From NCBI RefSeq assembly GCF_000829695.1, contig NZ_BBNN01000054.1, forward strand, positions 1 to 40,156: a DNA stretch of 40,156 nt. The letters are read 5' to 3'. Position numbers and translations under genes: made by a program. This stretch comes from Streptomyces sp. NBRC 110035. Lineage in GTDB: Bacteria; Actinomycetota; Actinomycetes; Streptomycetales; Streptomycetaceae. The notes under the pieces were generated by a model. The model saw nothing but the letters and a program-made list of their open reading frames with translations, ran no database searches and was not told where the DNA came from. Shown here in pieces: positions 1 to 8,688 of this stretch (position 1 is its first letter; every line of letters starts with the position of its first letter).

Positions 1-467
1 CATGATCCATTACTGGGAAGGGCTCCATGATCCCGGAATACCGGAGGAAGCCGTGCGCCGCCCAGAAACCGGCGCCGTCGCCCACGGCGACGAGCGGCAC
101 TGTCGCGCAGGCCTGCCGACCGCGTAGGCCTGCCGACGCGCCTCGGTCGTCAGATGGTTCAGCAGCAGCCCGCCCAGCCCCCGTCGGCGGCGACCGGGTG
201 CGACGACAAGGTCGTGCAGATGCAGGTGGGGGGAGGCGAAGGACCTCGTGTCGGCGCGGACCAGGTCCGGGAAGCGGAGCCGGGGCAGGGCGAGGGCGCA
301 GCCTGCGATCTCCCCGCCGTCCGCGAGGACGAAGGAGGCGCTCGGGCCGATCCAGCTCGCGAGCACCTCCAACTCTTCTCCGACAGGCCGCTGCCGGCGT
401 ACGTCCCGGCCTCCGGCGCCGCAACGCCTCCGCCGTGCCGCTGCGACCGGGGGAAGCCCGGGCTCAT
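1..467 (-). pseudogene. Broken GNAT-family N-acetyltransferase
   Basis: The minus strand carries a recognisable GNAT core: a beta-strand region (ASFVLADGGEIAGCALAL), then HLHDLVVAPGRRRRGLGGLLL, which contains the acetyl-CoA-binding R/Q-x-x-G-x-G/A type loop. Downstream, the expected LVAVGDGAGFWAAHGF motif is in a different frame. The shift is explained by a 17-bp tandem duplication at 104-137; removing one copy joins the frames. A possible ATG at 467 overlaps the PHP stop codon (ATGA), but it is in yet another frame, so the N-terminus is also uncertain. The restored reading frame continues past the left edge, so the gene is partial here. It would transfer an acetyl group from acetyl-CoA to an unknown amine. 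It sits directly downstream of the PHP gene and was probably co-transcribed with it. Either the gene is decayed or the sequence has errors. Confidence 0.6.
104..137. repeat. 17-bp tandem duplication inside the GNAT gene
   Basis: Two adjacent 17-bp units, 104-120 and 121-137, match at 16 of 17 bases (C/T difference at 108 versus 125). Because 17 is not a multiple of three, the second copy shifts the acetyltransferase frame. Deleting either copy restores a continuous GNAT C-terminal motif. Confidence 0.8.
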
Positions 468-2014
468 CGGGGGAGCACCCAGATCGGGTTCGCGTAGAAC
501 CACAGATCCGTCCAGGGGTCCTGATCGCCGTCCACGTCCAGCGCGGGCCCGTAGGGATCGATGTCCGCGCCCATCGGACCGGGCTGGCTCCGGTTGCCGT
601 CGGTGCCGCGAAGACGCACGTAGAAGGGCTCGTCCACCGGCCCCAGGTCAAAGCGCACCGAGAGCTTCCGCGCGCCGGGGCCGACCTCGAACGAGGTGAC
701 CACCCGGGTCCGCGGAGCGGTGAAGGTGTCACGGTCGGCCACCGGGCCGGTCACCTGGCCTTGGATGACGTCGACGCGGGCCAGCCGCGGCACGAACTGG
801 GCCCGATTCGGTACCACCGGAAGCTCGATCTCCAACGCCAGTTCCACCGGGGTACCGCGCGGGACGGTGAGGGTGCCGCCGAGCACGGCCCCCGAGCGGG
901 GCGGGCCGCCGGTCACCCGGACCCGCGTATCGATCGAGTCGACCAGGCCACCGTGATCGACCCAGACACAGCCGGCGCGCAGGCCGTCCATGACGGCGCG
1001 GTACCCGAACTCCGCCGCTCCGACATGGGTCCTGGAGTAGAAGCCGGGCCAGAAGTCACCGTCGATGATGGGCAGCGGCGAGTACACGGGATCGTCGTTG
1101 CGGCCGTTGGCGGCGAAGTCGCTGCCAGGTTTGGGCCCGGCATGGTCCAGGTGGACGGCATGGGAGTCGGAGTTGGCGGTGATCCACCAGGGCAGGCCCT
1201 CGGCGAGCAGGCTGTCCCACAGCCCGCCGACGGTCGAGGTCATCCAGTCGAATCCGCCCCACGACCGGTAGGCCTCCAACGGATATCCGGGAAATGACGC
1301 CGCAGTCGGGTTGAGATAGTAACAGCCCCGGGCGCCACCGAATCCGTGTGGTTTCGGAATGCCCCCCGCCTGATGGCCGGGAGCGCCTTCCATACCGATG
1401 GCCACACTCGGATCCGCGTCCCGCCAGGCACGAAGCTCGTGCGGGGAGTCGATCCCCCGGTGGGAGGGGTGATTGGCCAGCATGAGCGCCGCGTCCACGT
1501 GACGCTTCCGTACCTTTTCGCCGAGGAAAGCGATACCGGCGACCGCCATCGCCTCGCGCTGCTCCGCGGAGTGCGTGGCCGATATCTGCGAGCCGTCGTA
1601 AACCTGCTCAAATTCCTTGAGCACGGTCACCTCGTTCGGCCCCGGTGACACGAAAACCGTGCCGTGCTCCGCATTCGGGATATTCCATTCGAGCCCCTGG
1701 AAGATCAGCAGGTCCGGCAGTTCGGCCCGCGCGGCGACAATCTCCGGATGCACCGCGTCGACACCGATCCTGCTGTGCTCGTTCCCGCCGTGATCGGTGA
1801 TGACGAGCCAGTCCAAGCCGTAGGCCCTCGCGTGTCGGGCCTGGTCGATCACCCGGTACACACCGTCCGCGCTGTACCGGGTGTGCACGTGGTGGTCCCC
1901 GGCCAGCCAGCGGAGTGCGCGCCCGCCGTCCGGCACCGCCGCGTCGAGGGCCTCGGGCCGGCCGGTCGGCGACGCGCGGTGATCGTGATCCTGACCGTCA
2001 TGACTGTGCGACAC
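464..2014 (-). CDS. PHP-domain metal-dependent phosphoesterase
   Basis: This 516-residue protein has the PHP metal-site pattern. An HHVH motif (His42/His44) in GDHHVHTRYS is followed by TDHGGN, a Glu in QGLEWN, His in NHPSHRG, and a late NSDSH motif. PHP proteins are metal-dependent phosphoesterases or amidohydrolase-like hydrolases; the substrate here is unknown. The C-terminal 150 residues look beta-rich and are not recognised. The very start is His-rich (SHSHDGQDHDH), which may bind metal. The start is GTG at 2014, supported by a GAGGAG ribosome site about 8 nt upstream. It is transcribed away from the HAD-transporter operon and apparently together with the broken acetyltransferase downstream. 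It has no signal peptide, so it is likely cytoplasmic. Confidence 0.85.
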   Translation of the reverse strand: MSHSHDGQDHDHRASPTGRPEALDAAVPDGGRALRWLAGDHHVHTRYSADGVYRVIDQARHARAYGLDWLVITDHGGNEHSRIGVDAVHPEIVAARAELPDLLIFQGLEWNIPNAEHGTVFVSPGPNEVTVLKEFEQVYDGSQISATHSAEQREAMAVAGIAFLGEKVRKRHVDAALMLANHPSHRGIDSPHELRAWRDADPSVAIGMEGAPGHQAGGIPKPHGFGGARGCYYLNPTAASFPGYPLEAYRSWGGFDWMTSTVGGLWDSLLAEGLPWWITANSDSHAVHLDHAGPKPGSDFAANGRNDDPVYSPLPIIDGDFWPGFYSRTHVGAAEFGYRAVMDGLRAGCVWVDHGGLVDSIDTRVRVTGGPPRSGAVLGGTLTVPRGTPVELALEIELPVVPNRAQFVPRLARVDVIQGQVTGPVADRDTFTAPRTRVVTSFEVGPGARKLSVRFDLGPVDEPFYVRLRGTDGNRSQPGPMGADIDPYGPALDVDGDQDPWTDLWFYANPIWVLPR

Positions 2015-2135
2015 CGAACGACTCCTCGTGGTGGGGTCCGGCCGCCATGCTACGAGTGCCGGATCTTCGGGAGAACAGCGATCAACGCACTCTCCAAGAA
2101 GGGCACACAGGCGAGTCCGGCGACTTTTGTCAAGG

Positions 2136-2166
2136 TGTTCAACTGCCCCCTATCAGCAGTTAAACA
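2136..2166. promoter_or_regulatory. Inverted repeat in the PHP/HAD divergent promoter region
   Basis: The 205-bp gap between the two divergent genes is more AT-rich than its surroundings. It contains the imperfect palindrome TGTTCAACTG (2136-2145), 11 nt, CAGTTAAACA (2157-2166), with 9 of 10 arm bases complementary. This is the size and shape of a dimeric repressor operator and would be placed to control both directions. A weak TTGTCA/TATCAG promoter-like pair lies at its left flank. No regulator gene is visible nearby. Confidence 0.35.
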
Positions 2167-2219
2167 ATGCCGTTGACCAGCACCACGGCAACGGTGCGCC
2201 GGAAAACTCGGGTACGGTG

Positions 2220-3291
2220 ATGCGGCGAATCAAATCCATGGACGGACGGGACGGTATGGACCACGTGGCATGGCCCGGCACCGGCCGGGGAGCAGCCGTC
2301 GTCTTCGATATCGACGGTACACTGCTGCGGCCGGGCTCCTCCCTTCAGCGCGTGCACATGGGATCGATGGCGACCGCGATCGAGCGGTTTTCTGGCATTC
2401 ACACCGAATTCCGCTACGACGGCGGTGACCTGTTCGTCAACGGCAACAATCTGGCGGGCTGCACCGACGCCGGTACCGTCGATCTCGTCCTGCGCACGGC
2501 AGGTGTGCCCGCCCCGGAGCTGCCCTGCCTGCGCGCCACCATAGTGGAGAACATGTGCGACCTGGTCGCGGCGGCGACCGAGACTCTCGACAGCCGCCAC
2601 GAACTGCTCCCCGGAACCGCGGCGCTGGTCACCGAGCTGCGACGCCGTGGAGTGATCGTCGGGCTGTCCACCGGCAACGCGCGCGCGGTGGCAGCCTGCA
2701 AGATGCGCGCCACGGGGCTGACCGGCCTGGAAGCCCTGGGCGGCTTCGGCGACACCCACGGCGCCCGGTCGGACATCTCGCGGGACGCGGTGGCGGCCGT
2801 CCGCCTGGCTGCCGGCACGCGAGGACAGGTGCTCGGCGAGACCGGCGTCGTTCTGATCGGTGACACGACCAGCGATGTCGGCGCTGCCCGAGCGGCCGAC
2901 GTGCGCTGCGTCGGCGTCGCCACCGGGGCCGCGCGGGCGGCGGGACGCGGTGGCGGCCGTCCGCCTGGCTGCCGGCACGCGAGGACAGGTGCTCGGCGAG
3001 ACCGGCGTCGTTCTGATCGGTGACACGACCAGCGATGTCGGCGCTGCCCGAGCGGCCGACGTGCGCTGCGTCGGCGTCGCCACCGGGGCCGCGCGGGCGC
3101 ACGAGCTGGAGCGGGCGGGAGCGGACCTTGTCGTGCCGACCATGCAACAACTGCGGGTACGGGACATCGCCGCTCTCGTCGAAGCGGACGGGGTCGCGTA
3201 CCCGGACGGCGCGGGCGGCCTGCGGAACGCGGCTCCGTACGGGAGACTGCCTGCCCGGCCCGGGGCCGCGCCGTCGAATCCGCGGAGGTAG
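2220..3291 (+). pseudogene. HAD-superfamily phosphatase, frameshifted by a tandem duplication
   Basis: The N-terminal part has the HAD nucleophile motif VFDIDGTLL (Asp near residue 30 from ATG 2220) and motif II as GLSTGN (near 148). Motif IV, VLIGDTTSDVGAA, lies inside a 160-bp unit that is repeated in tandem (2780-3099). As written the frame breaks after the first copy. Deleting one copy leaves 912 nt, an uninterrupted 303-residue protein ending at the TAG at 3289-3291. Other possible starts are ATG 2238 and ATG 2256. The family hydrolyses small phosphomonoesters (phosphoglycolate-phosphatase-like fold). The stop codon lies 8 nt before the first ABC gene and its last codons contain that gene's GGAGG site, so the genes form one operon. 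It could be a genuine recent mutation or an assembly error. Confidence 0.8.
2780..3099. repeat. Perfect 160-bp tandem duplication
   Basis: Bases 2780-2939 and 2940-3099 are identical by direct comparison, head to tail with no spacer. 160 is 53 codons plus one base, so the second unit frameshifts the HAD gene. The unit includes the catalytic GDTTSD motif. Confidence 0.92.
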
Positions 3292-3299
3292 CGCCGCCG

Positions 3300-5135
3300 A
3301 TGACGAGCGCTGTACGGGACCGTCTACGGCTGCTGGCCCTGCTGCGGGGCACCGGCCCTGGTCTGGTCACCCTGCTCTGCTGCCAGATCATGCTGATCAG
3401 CGTGGTGCCTCCGGCCACGGCCGTCGCCCTGGCCTACCTCCTCGACCGGGTGCAGGAGGTGCGGGCGGGCTCGACAGCCGCCGCCGCCGCGCCGCTGCTG
3501 GTGTTCGCGGGCGTGCTGCTGCTCGGCCACGTGCTGGAGGCGGTGCGCGATCCGCTGTTCTACGCCGCACAGGCGCGCGTCGACGGCAGGCACCGGGCCG
3601 CGGTCGCCCGGCTCACGGCCACCAGCCACACCATCGACGCGCTGGAGCGGCCGGAGGTGCAACGACTGATCCGGCTCGCGCGGGCCGACCCGGAGAACTG
3701 GACCGAACGCACGCCGGGCGCCGGCGCGGTGGCCCAACTCGCCGAGTTCGGACGCGCCGTCACCATGCTCAGCTCGTCCGTGGTGCTCGCCGCCTACGCG
3801 TGGTGGCTGATCCCCGTGCTGGTGCTGCCGGCCGTCCTGTACCAGCAGCTCGTGCGGATGAACTCGATGAGGTGGTACCGCGCCTGGCGCAGCAACAGCG
3901 GTGCGGCGCTGCGCGCAGGCCTCTGGTACGACGCCATCGTGTCGCCGAGCGAAGGCAAGGACATCCGCGTCTTCGGTCTGGGAGAGTGGGCGCTGGACCG
4001 CACCGAGGAGCACATCCACACCCTGTACGACCCGGTATTCGCCGTGGCGAAGCATCAGATCCGTACACAATGGCGGCAGTTGGCCTTGCTGCTGGTTCCG
4101 ATGACGGTCGCTTTCCTGGCGGTCTCGCAAGCCGCGGCGCGCGGACACCGGTCGCTCGCGGTCGCCATGGCGGTGCTGTCGGCCGGCGCGGCGTTGTACC
4201 GGGCGTTCGGTGGCGAACCGCGGGACGTGATCGGCGGTATCGCGAGTCTGCACGCGTTCGACCAACTGCGGGCGCAGCTGGGACCGGGCGCGCCGGCCGC
4301 GGCCCCCGAGGCGCGGCCGGACGCCGCGCCGAGGGCCGTCCCGGTGCGGTTCGAGGGCGTGGGGTTCACCTATCCGGGGTCGTCGAGGCGGGTGCTCGAC
4401 GAGTTGGACCTGGAGATCCGGCCGGGTGAGCTGGTGGCGATCGTCGGGCTCAACGGCGCGGGCAAGTCGACCCTGATCAAGTTGCTGGCGGGGCTGTACG
4501 AGCCGGACCGGGGCAGGATCACCGCGGACGGGGTGGACATCGCGGCGCTTGGGCCGGTGGCGTGGCGGCGGCACATCGCGGTGGTGTTCCAGGACTTCGT
4601 GCGCTACCACCTGTCGGCGGCGGACAACGTGGCCCTGGGCAACGCCACGGTGCCGGTGGACCCGGCGGCGGTCCGGGCGGCAGCGCGTGACGCCGGCCTG
4701 ACCGAGGTGCTGGACCGCCTGCCGGACGGCTGGGACACCCCCCTGGCGCGTACCCGGACCGGCGGGGTGGACCTGTCGGGTGGCCAGTGGCAGCAGGTGG
4801 TACTGGCGCGGGCGCTGTACGCGGTGCGGACGGGTGCGCGGCTGCTGGTGCTCGACGAGCCGACCGCCCACCTGGACGTGCGCACCGAGTTCGAGGTGTT
4901 CGAGCGGCTGGCGGCCCACAAGGGGGACGCGAGCGTCGTCCTCATCTCGCACCGGCTGTCCACGGTGCGCCAGGCGGACCGGATCGTGCTGCTGGAGAGC
5001 GGACGGGTAGTGGAGTCGGGCACGCACGAGCAGCTGATGGCGGCCGACGGCCGGTACGCGGAGATGTTCACGATCCAGGCCGACCGGTTCAACCGGGGAT
5101 ACGACGACCGCATCGAGGAGGATGAACTGTTATGA
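3300..5135 (+). CDS. ABC exporter half-transporter (TMD-NBD)
   Basis: This 611-residue fused protein has hydrophobic transmembrane segments in roughly residues 15-300, followed by an ATPase domain. The ATPase shows Walker A GLNGAGKST (about 383-391), signature LSGGQ (about 490), Walker B LLVLDEPTAHLD (about 514) and switch histidine ISHRLST (about 548). The architecture is that of type I exporters, which pump lipids, peptides or natural products out through the membrane. The ATG at 3300 is 12 nt after GGAGG within the HAD gene's last codons. The stop overlaps the next transporter gene by four bases (ATGA). Two adjacent half-transporters suggest an obligate heterodimer. The substrate is unknown; the neighbouring glycosyltransferase and kinase genes hint at a modified metabolite. 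Confidence 0.92.
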   Translation: MTSAVRDRLRLLALLRGTGPGLVTLLCCQIMLISVVPPATAVALAYLLDRVQEVRAGSTAAAAAPLLVFAGVLLLGHVLEAVRDPLFYAAQARVDGRHRAAVARLTATSHTIDALERPEVQRLIRLARADPENWTERTPGAGAVAQLAEFGRAVTMLSSSVVLAAYAWWLIPVLVLPAVLYQQLVRMNSMRWYRAWRSNSGAALRAGLWYDAIVSPSEGKDIRVFGLGEWALDRTEEHIHTLYDPVFAVAKHQIRTQWRQLALLLVPMTVAFLAVSQAAARGHRSLAVAMAVLSAGAALYRAFGGEPRDVIGGIASLHAFDQLRAQLGPGAPAAAPEARPDAAPRAVPVRFEGVGFTYPGSSRRVLDELDLEIRPGELVAIVGLNGAGKSTLIKLLAGLYEPDRGRITADGVDIAALGPVAWRRHIAVVFQDFVRYHLSAADNVALGNATVPVDPAAVRAAARDAGLTEVLDRLPDGWDTPLARTRTGGVDLSGGQWQQVVLARALYAVRTGARLLVLDEPTAHLDVRTEFEVFERLAAHKGDASVVLISHRLSTVRQADRIVLLESGRVVESGTHEQLMAADGRYAEMFTIQADRFNRGYDDRIEEDELL

Positions 5136-6958
5136 CCGTGACGGCGCCGGCCGTCCCCGTTGGATGGTCGCGATACCTCCACCTCTGGCTGGAGCTGCTG
5201 GGGCTGTGCCGGCGTGCGTACCCCGGGCGGACCACGGGCCTGCTGGCCGTCAAGGCCGTGTCGTCGGTGAACGTGGCGGCCACGGCGCTGGCCCTGCAGG
5301 CGACGGTCGACGGCATCGTGCGCGGCGACGTCACCGGCGCCGCCGCCGCGGGTGCCGGCGCCGCGGCCGCGTACGCCCTGTCCGCGTACCTGCTCAACCT
5401 GGACTTCACGCTGACGATCCTGATGGTCGACTCGGTCGGTGCGCTGGACATGACCCGGCGGATCAACGGCGAGATCGTCGGCCTCGACGCGCTGGACCAC
5501 CTGGAACGCACCGAAGTCCTGGACCGCATCACCGTCGTCCAGACCGGCGGGTGGAGCCTCGTCTACGGAGCCTGGACGGTGGTGGACGTGGTGGCGGGCG
5601 CGGTCCGGCTGGGGCTCACCCTGCTGCTGCTCGGCACGGTGAGCCCGTGGCTGCTGCTCCTGCTGCTGTTCGCAGCCCTGCCCCTGTGGCTGGACCGGCG
5701 CGGCCAGCGCGCGGTCGCCAAGGCGGAGACGGACACCGCCGAGGTGTTCCGGCTGCAGCGCCACCTGTTCAACCTGGCCACCGAGGCAGTCGGCGGCAAG
5801 GAGATCCGGGTCTCCGGCGCGGGCCACGCGGTCACCGAGGTGCAGGCGCGGGCCTGGGACGAGGCGGTCCGGGGACGGATCCGCGCGCGCCTGCGGGCGG
5901 CGGGTCATAAGGTCGTCGGCTGGGTTCTGTTCACCGCGGGCTTCGTCGGCGGGCTCGTCATGCTGCTCGACCGTGCCGCCCGTGGTCAGGGCAGCTTGGG
6001 CGACGTGGTGCTGGCCATCACGATCGCGGTGACCCTGCGCGACTCGATCCAGATGACCGTGGCCCGCGTGAGCCGCACGGCCAGCAGCGCGGGAGTGGTC
6101 GACGCGTACCTGTGGCTGCAGGCGTACGCCGCCCGCGAGCGGGACGCCGACGCCGGCGACCTCCCCGTGCCGGCGGCACTGCGCGAGGGCATCACCCTGG
6201 AGGGCGTGCGTTTCTCGTATCCCGGCACCGGCCGGGCCACGTTGGACGGCCTGGACTGCCACCTGCCCGCGGGCAGCGTGGTCGCCGTCGTCGGCGAGTA
6301 CGGCTCCGGCAAGACCTCGCTGATCAAACTGCTGTGCAAGCTGTACCAGCCGGACGCCGGCACGATCCGGGTCGACGGCATCGACCTCGCCCGTCTGGTC
6401 ACCACGGACTGGCACGCCCGCACCAGCGCGGCGTTCCAGGACTTCGGCCGCTTCCAGATCCGCTTCCGGCAGACCGTCGGACTCGGCGACGTGGAGCGGC
6501 TCGACGACCACGAGGCGGTTCGCGAGGCGATCCGCGCAGCCGACGCCGACACGCTGGTCCAGCGCCTGCCCGAGGGCATGGACACCCAGCTCGGGCGCCG
6601 CTTCGGCGGCGTGGATCTGTCCGAGGGGCAGTGGCAGAAGACCGCACTGGCCCGTGCCTCGATGCGGCGGACGCCGCTGCTGTTCGTCCTGGACGAACCC
6701 ACCGCCTCGCTGGACGCGCCCAGCGAGCACGCCATCTTCGAGCGCTACATGGCCCGCGCGCGTGAACTGAGCGCACGGACCGGGACCGTCACCGTCATCG
6801 TCTCGCACCGCTTCTCCACGGTCACCGACGCGGATCTGATCCTGGTGCTGGACGCCGGACGCATCGCCGAATCCGGCACCCACGACGAACTGCTCGCGAT
6901 CCGCGGACGCTATGCGCAGCTGTACGGCATCCAGGCCAAGGCATATGCGGCCGGCTGA
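5132..6958 (+). CDS. ABC exporter half-transporter, partner of the preceding gene
   Basis: This 608-residue protein has a membrane domain (about 20-310) and a C-terminal ATPase. The ATPase has Walker A GEYGSGKTS (about 387-395), a slightly unusual signature LSEGQ (about 495), Walker B LFVLDEPTASLD (about 515) and ISHRFST. The ATG at 5132 lies inside the stop of the preceding transporter gene (ATGA overlap), which implies coupled translation and a heterodimer. The Glu in the signature in place of the usual second Gly differs from the LSGGQ of its partner. Heterodimeric exporters often pair one canonical and one altered ATP site, but here the Walker B Glu is kept in both. The last 14 nt overlap the kinase/glycosyltransferase gene. 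Confidence 0.92.
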   Translation: MTVTAPAVPVGWSRYLHLWLELLGLCRRAYPGRTTGLLAVKAVSSVNVAATALALQATVDGIVRGDVTGAAAAGAGAAAAYALSAYLLNLDFTLTILMVDSVGALDMTRRINGEIVGLDALDHLERTEVLDRITVVQTGGWSLVYGAWTVVDVVAGAVRLGLTLLLLGTVSPWLLLLLLFAALPLWLDRRGQRAVAKAETDTAEVFRLQRHLFNLATEAVGGKEIRVSGAGHAVTEVQARAWDEAVRGRIRARLRAAGHKVVGWVLFTAGFVGGLVMLLDRAARGQGSLGDVVLAITIAVTLRDSIQMTVARVSRTASSAGVVDAYLWLQAYAARERDADAGDLPVPAALREGITLEGVRFSYPGTGRATLDGLDCHLPAGSVVAVVGEYGSGKTSLIKLLCKLYQPDAGTIRVDGIDLARLVTTDWHARTSAAFQDFGRFQIRFRQTVGLGDVERLDDHEAVREAIRAADADTLVQRLPEGMDTQLGRRFGGVDLSEGQWQKTALARASMRRTPLLFVLDEPTASLDAPSEHAIFERYMARARELSARTGTVTVIVSHRFSTVTDADLILVLDAGRIAESGTHDELLAIRGRYAQLYGIQAKAYAAG

Positions 6959-8615
6959 ACCGCCGGTGGCGGGCCGGGCCGGGAGCGGGCCGCCGGCGAG
7001 CGTCGTGACGGTCGACGGGGCGGCCGGAACGGGGAGGACAGCGGTGGCCGCCGCCCTGGCCGCCCGGCTCGGCTGGCGGTGGTGCTCGATGGACGAGCTG
7101 TACCGCGCATGCGCCGTGGTGTACCGCCGAACCGGCGACCGGATGTCCGTCGACGACATCCGGTCCGGGGCCGACCGGGCATCGGGCGGCCACCCACACC
7201 CCACGTACAAGGGCCGGCGGATCGACGGCCTGCACGGGCCCGGCGCGGCCGGCGCCGACTCGTTCGCGGACGACCCGCGTGTCCGGGCGGCCGTCACCGC
7301 CGAAGTACGCCGGTTCGTCGGCAGCCATGACGCTGTGGTCGAAGGGCGTGGCGCCGGCCAGGCGTTCCCGCGGGCCGCGCTGCGCCTTCACCTGTGGGCG
7401 TCACCGGCGCAGCGCGCACGGCGGGACCTGGCCGGGCTCGAACTCGACGCCGCACGGCCAGAGGCATCTTTGCGGCTCGGCATGATGGCTTGGAACCGGA
7501 GCTCCTGGTCGTTGCACGACACCGTCTCGCGGCTGCACGAGCGCGTGAACGTGACGCTGGGCCGGCGACGGCGGTCCGTGTCGGTGGTGATACCGGCTCG
7601 CTGCAGCCAGGACGAACTGGGCCTGGTCATGCCGAGGCTGGCGGCCGCGGCGGCCGGTTGCACCAGTGACGTGCAGATCGTGGTCGTCGACGACGGCTCG
7701 ACCGACGACACCGCTGCCGTCGCGGCGGCCGGCGGCGCTCAGGTGGTCTCGCTCGGCGCGACGCGTGGCCGTAGCGGCGCCCGCAACGCCGGTCTGCAGG
7801 TGGCGACGGGCGACGTCGTCGTCTTCCTCGACTCCGACATGCTCGTGGAGCCCGACTTCCTCGCCGAGCACCTGCGCCTGCACGAGGCCGCCAACGATAC
7901 CGTGGTGGTCGGCGGCCGCCACCACCTGCCGCCCGGCGTCACCGACCCGGCCGGCGGCGACGTACTCCGCCGGGACAGCCGCGAGGCCCTGCTTGATGTC
8001 TACTCCTACAACATGGCGTGTCTGGCCCATCCCTGGTCGCTCGCGTACGGATGCAACGTGTCGGTCGACCGGTGGTTCCTGGAGCGGGCCGCGCCGGCCG
8101 GATTCGACGAGTCGTTCGTCGGGTGGGGCCTCGAAGACCAGGAGCTCGCCCACCGACTCGCCGGGCACGGCGCGCAATGGGCGTACTCTCGCGCCGCCTC
8201 GGGCGCGCACCTGCACCATGACCGCACGATGACAGCCGAGCGGTTCGCCGGATGGAAGGCCAACCTCCGCCGCTTCGTGGACAGTCACGAGGATGCCTCG
8301 GCGCTGGAGCGTCTCGTGCCAGGCATGGACCCGTCCCGGAACGTCGACTACGTCGATGTCTACCGCAGGTTCGACGGCGGGCCGACGACGGCGGACATGA
8401 CCGGCCTTCTCGTCGTCCGCGTGCCGGGGTCGGACGACCCGCTGCCGGCCGTTCAGGACGCGGTGGCGAACGGCGCGGACGCGGTCGCCCTGGTCGACGA
8501 GGGAGACCGTGCCGAGCTGGCGGTGCTGGCCGAGGCGGCTGCCCCGGGGCTGGGCGTCCGGCTTTACAGCGGAGCCGACTGGGAGCGGCTCTCTCCGGTG
8601 CCGGGTGCTGGATGA
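6945..8615 (+). CDS. Fusion of cytidylate-kinase-like P-loop domain and family 2 glycosyltransferase
   Basis: The product has 556 residues from ATG 6945; an in-frame ATG at 6912 is less likely. Residues about 18-210 resemble cytidylate kinase: VVTVDGAAGTGRTAVAAAL, then a DELYRA segment like the DTGAMYRA of CMP kinases, and VVEGRGAG like their EGRD-G motif. The P-loop Lys is Arg (GAAGTGRT, 25-32), so kinase activity is doubtful. Residues about 210-470 form a GT-A glycosyltransferase: SVSVVIPAR, VVVDDGSTDDT, the metal-binding FLDSDM, and a GWGLEDQELAHR motif typical of galactosyltransferase-like C-terminal parts. The last roughly 90 residues are unrecognised. It overlaps the end of the ABC transporter operon. 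The fusion suggests that nucleotide handling and sugar transfer act on the same product, which is unknown. Confidence 0.75.
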   Translation: MRPAEPPVAGRAGSGPPASVVTVDGAAGTGRTAVAAALAARLGWRWCSMDELYRACAVVYRRTGDRMSVDDIRSGADRASGGHPHPTYKGRRIDGLHGPGAAGADSFADDPRVRAAVTAEVRRFVGSHDAVVEGRGAGQAFPRAALRLHLWASPAQRARRDLAGLELDAARPEASLRLGMMAWNRSSWSLHDTVSRLHERVNVTLGRRRRSVSVVIPARCSQDELGLVMPRLAAAAAGCTSDVQIVVVDDGSTDDTAAVAAAGGAQVVSLGATRGRSGARNAGLQVATGDVVVFLDSDMLVEPDFLAEHLRLHEAANDTVVVGGRHHLPPGVTDPAGGDVLRRDSREALLDVYSYNMACLAHPWSLAYGCNVSVDRWFLERAAPAGFDESFVGWGLEDQELAHRLAGHGAQWAYSRAASGAHLHHDRTMTAERFAGWKANLRRFVDSHEDASALERLVPGMDPSRNVDYVDVYRRFDGGPTTADMTGLLVVRVPGSDDPLPAVQDAVANGADAVALVDEGDRAELAVLAEAAAPGLGVRLYSGADWERLSPVPGAG

Positions 8616-8688
8616 TGGTCACGAAGGCATCGGGAGCGTCGTTGTCGTCCCCGGACGTGTATGTGTACCCGACGATGAGGAGAATGAC

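Noticed and set aside
4604..7297. Very long open frame on the minus strand (897 codons) opposite the ABC genes
   Set aside because: It is a shadow of the high-GC third-position bias of the two ABC transporters and contains no recognisable motif.
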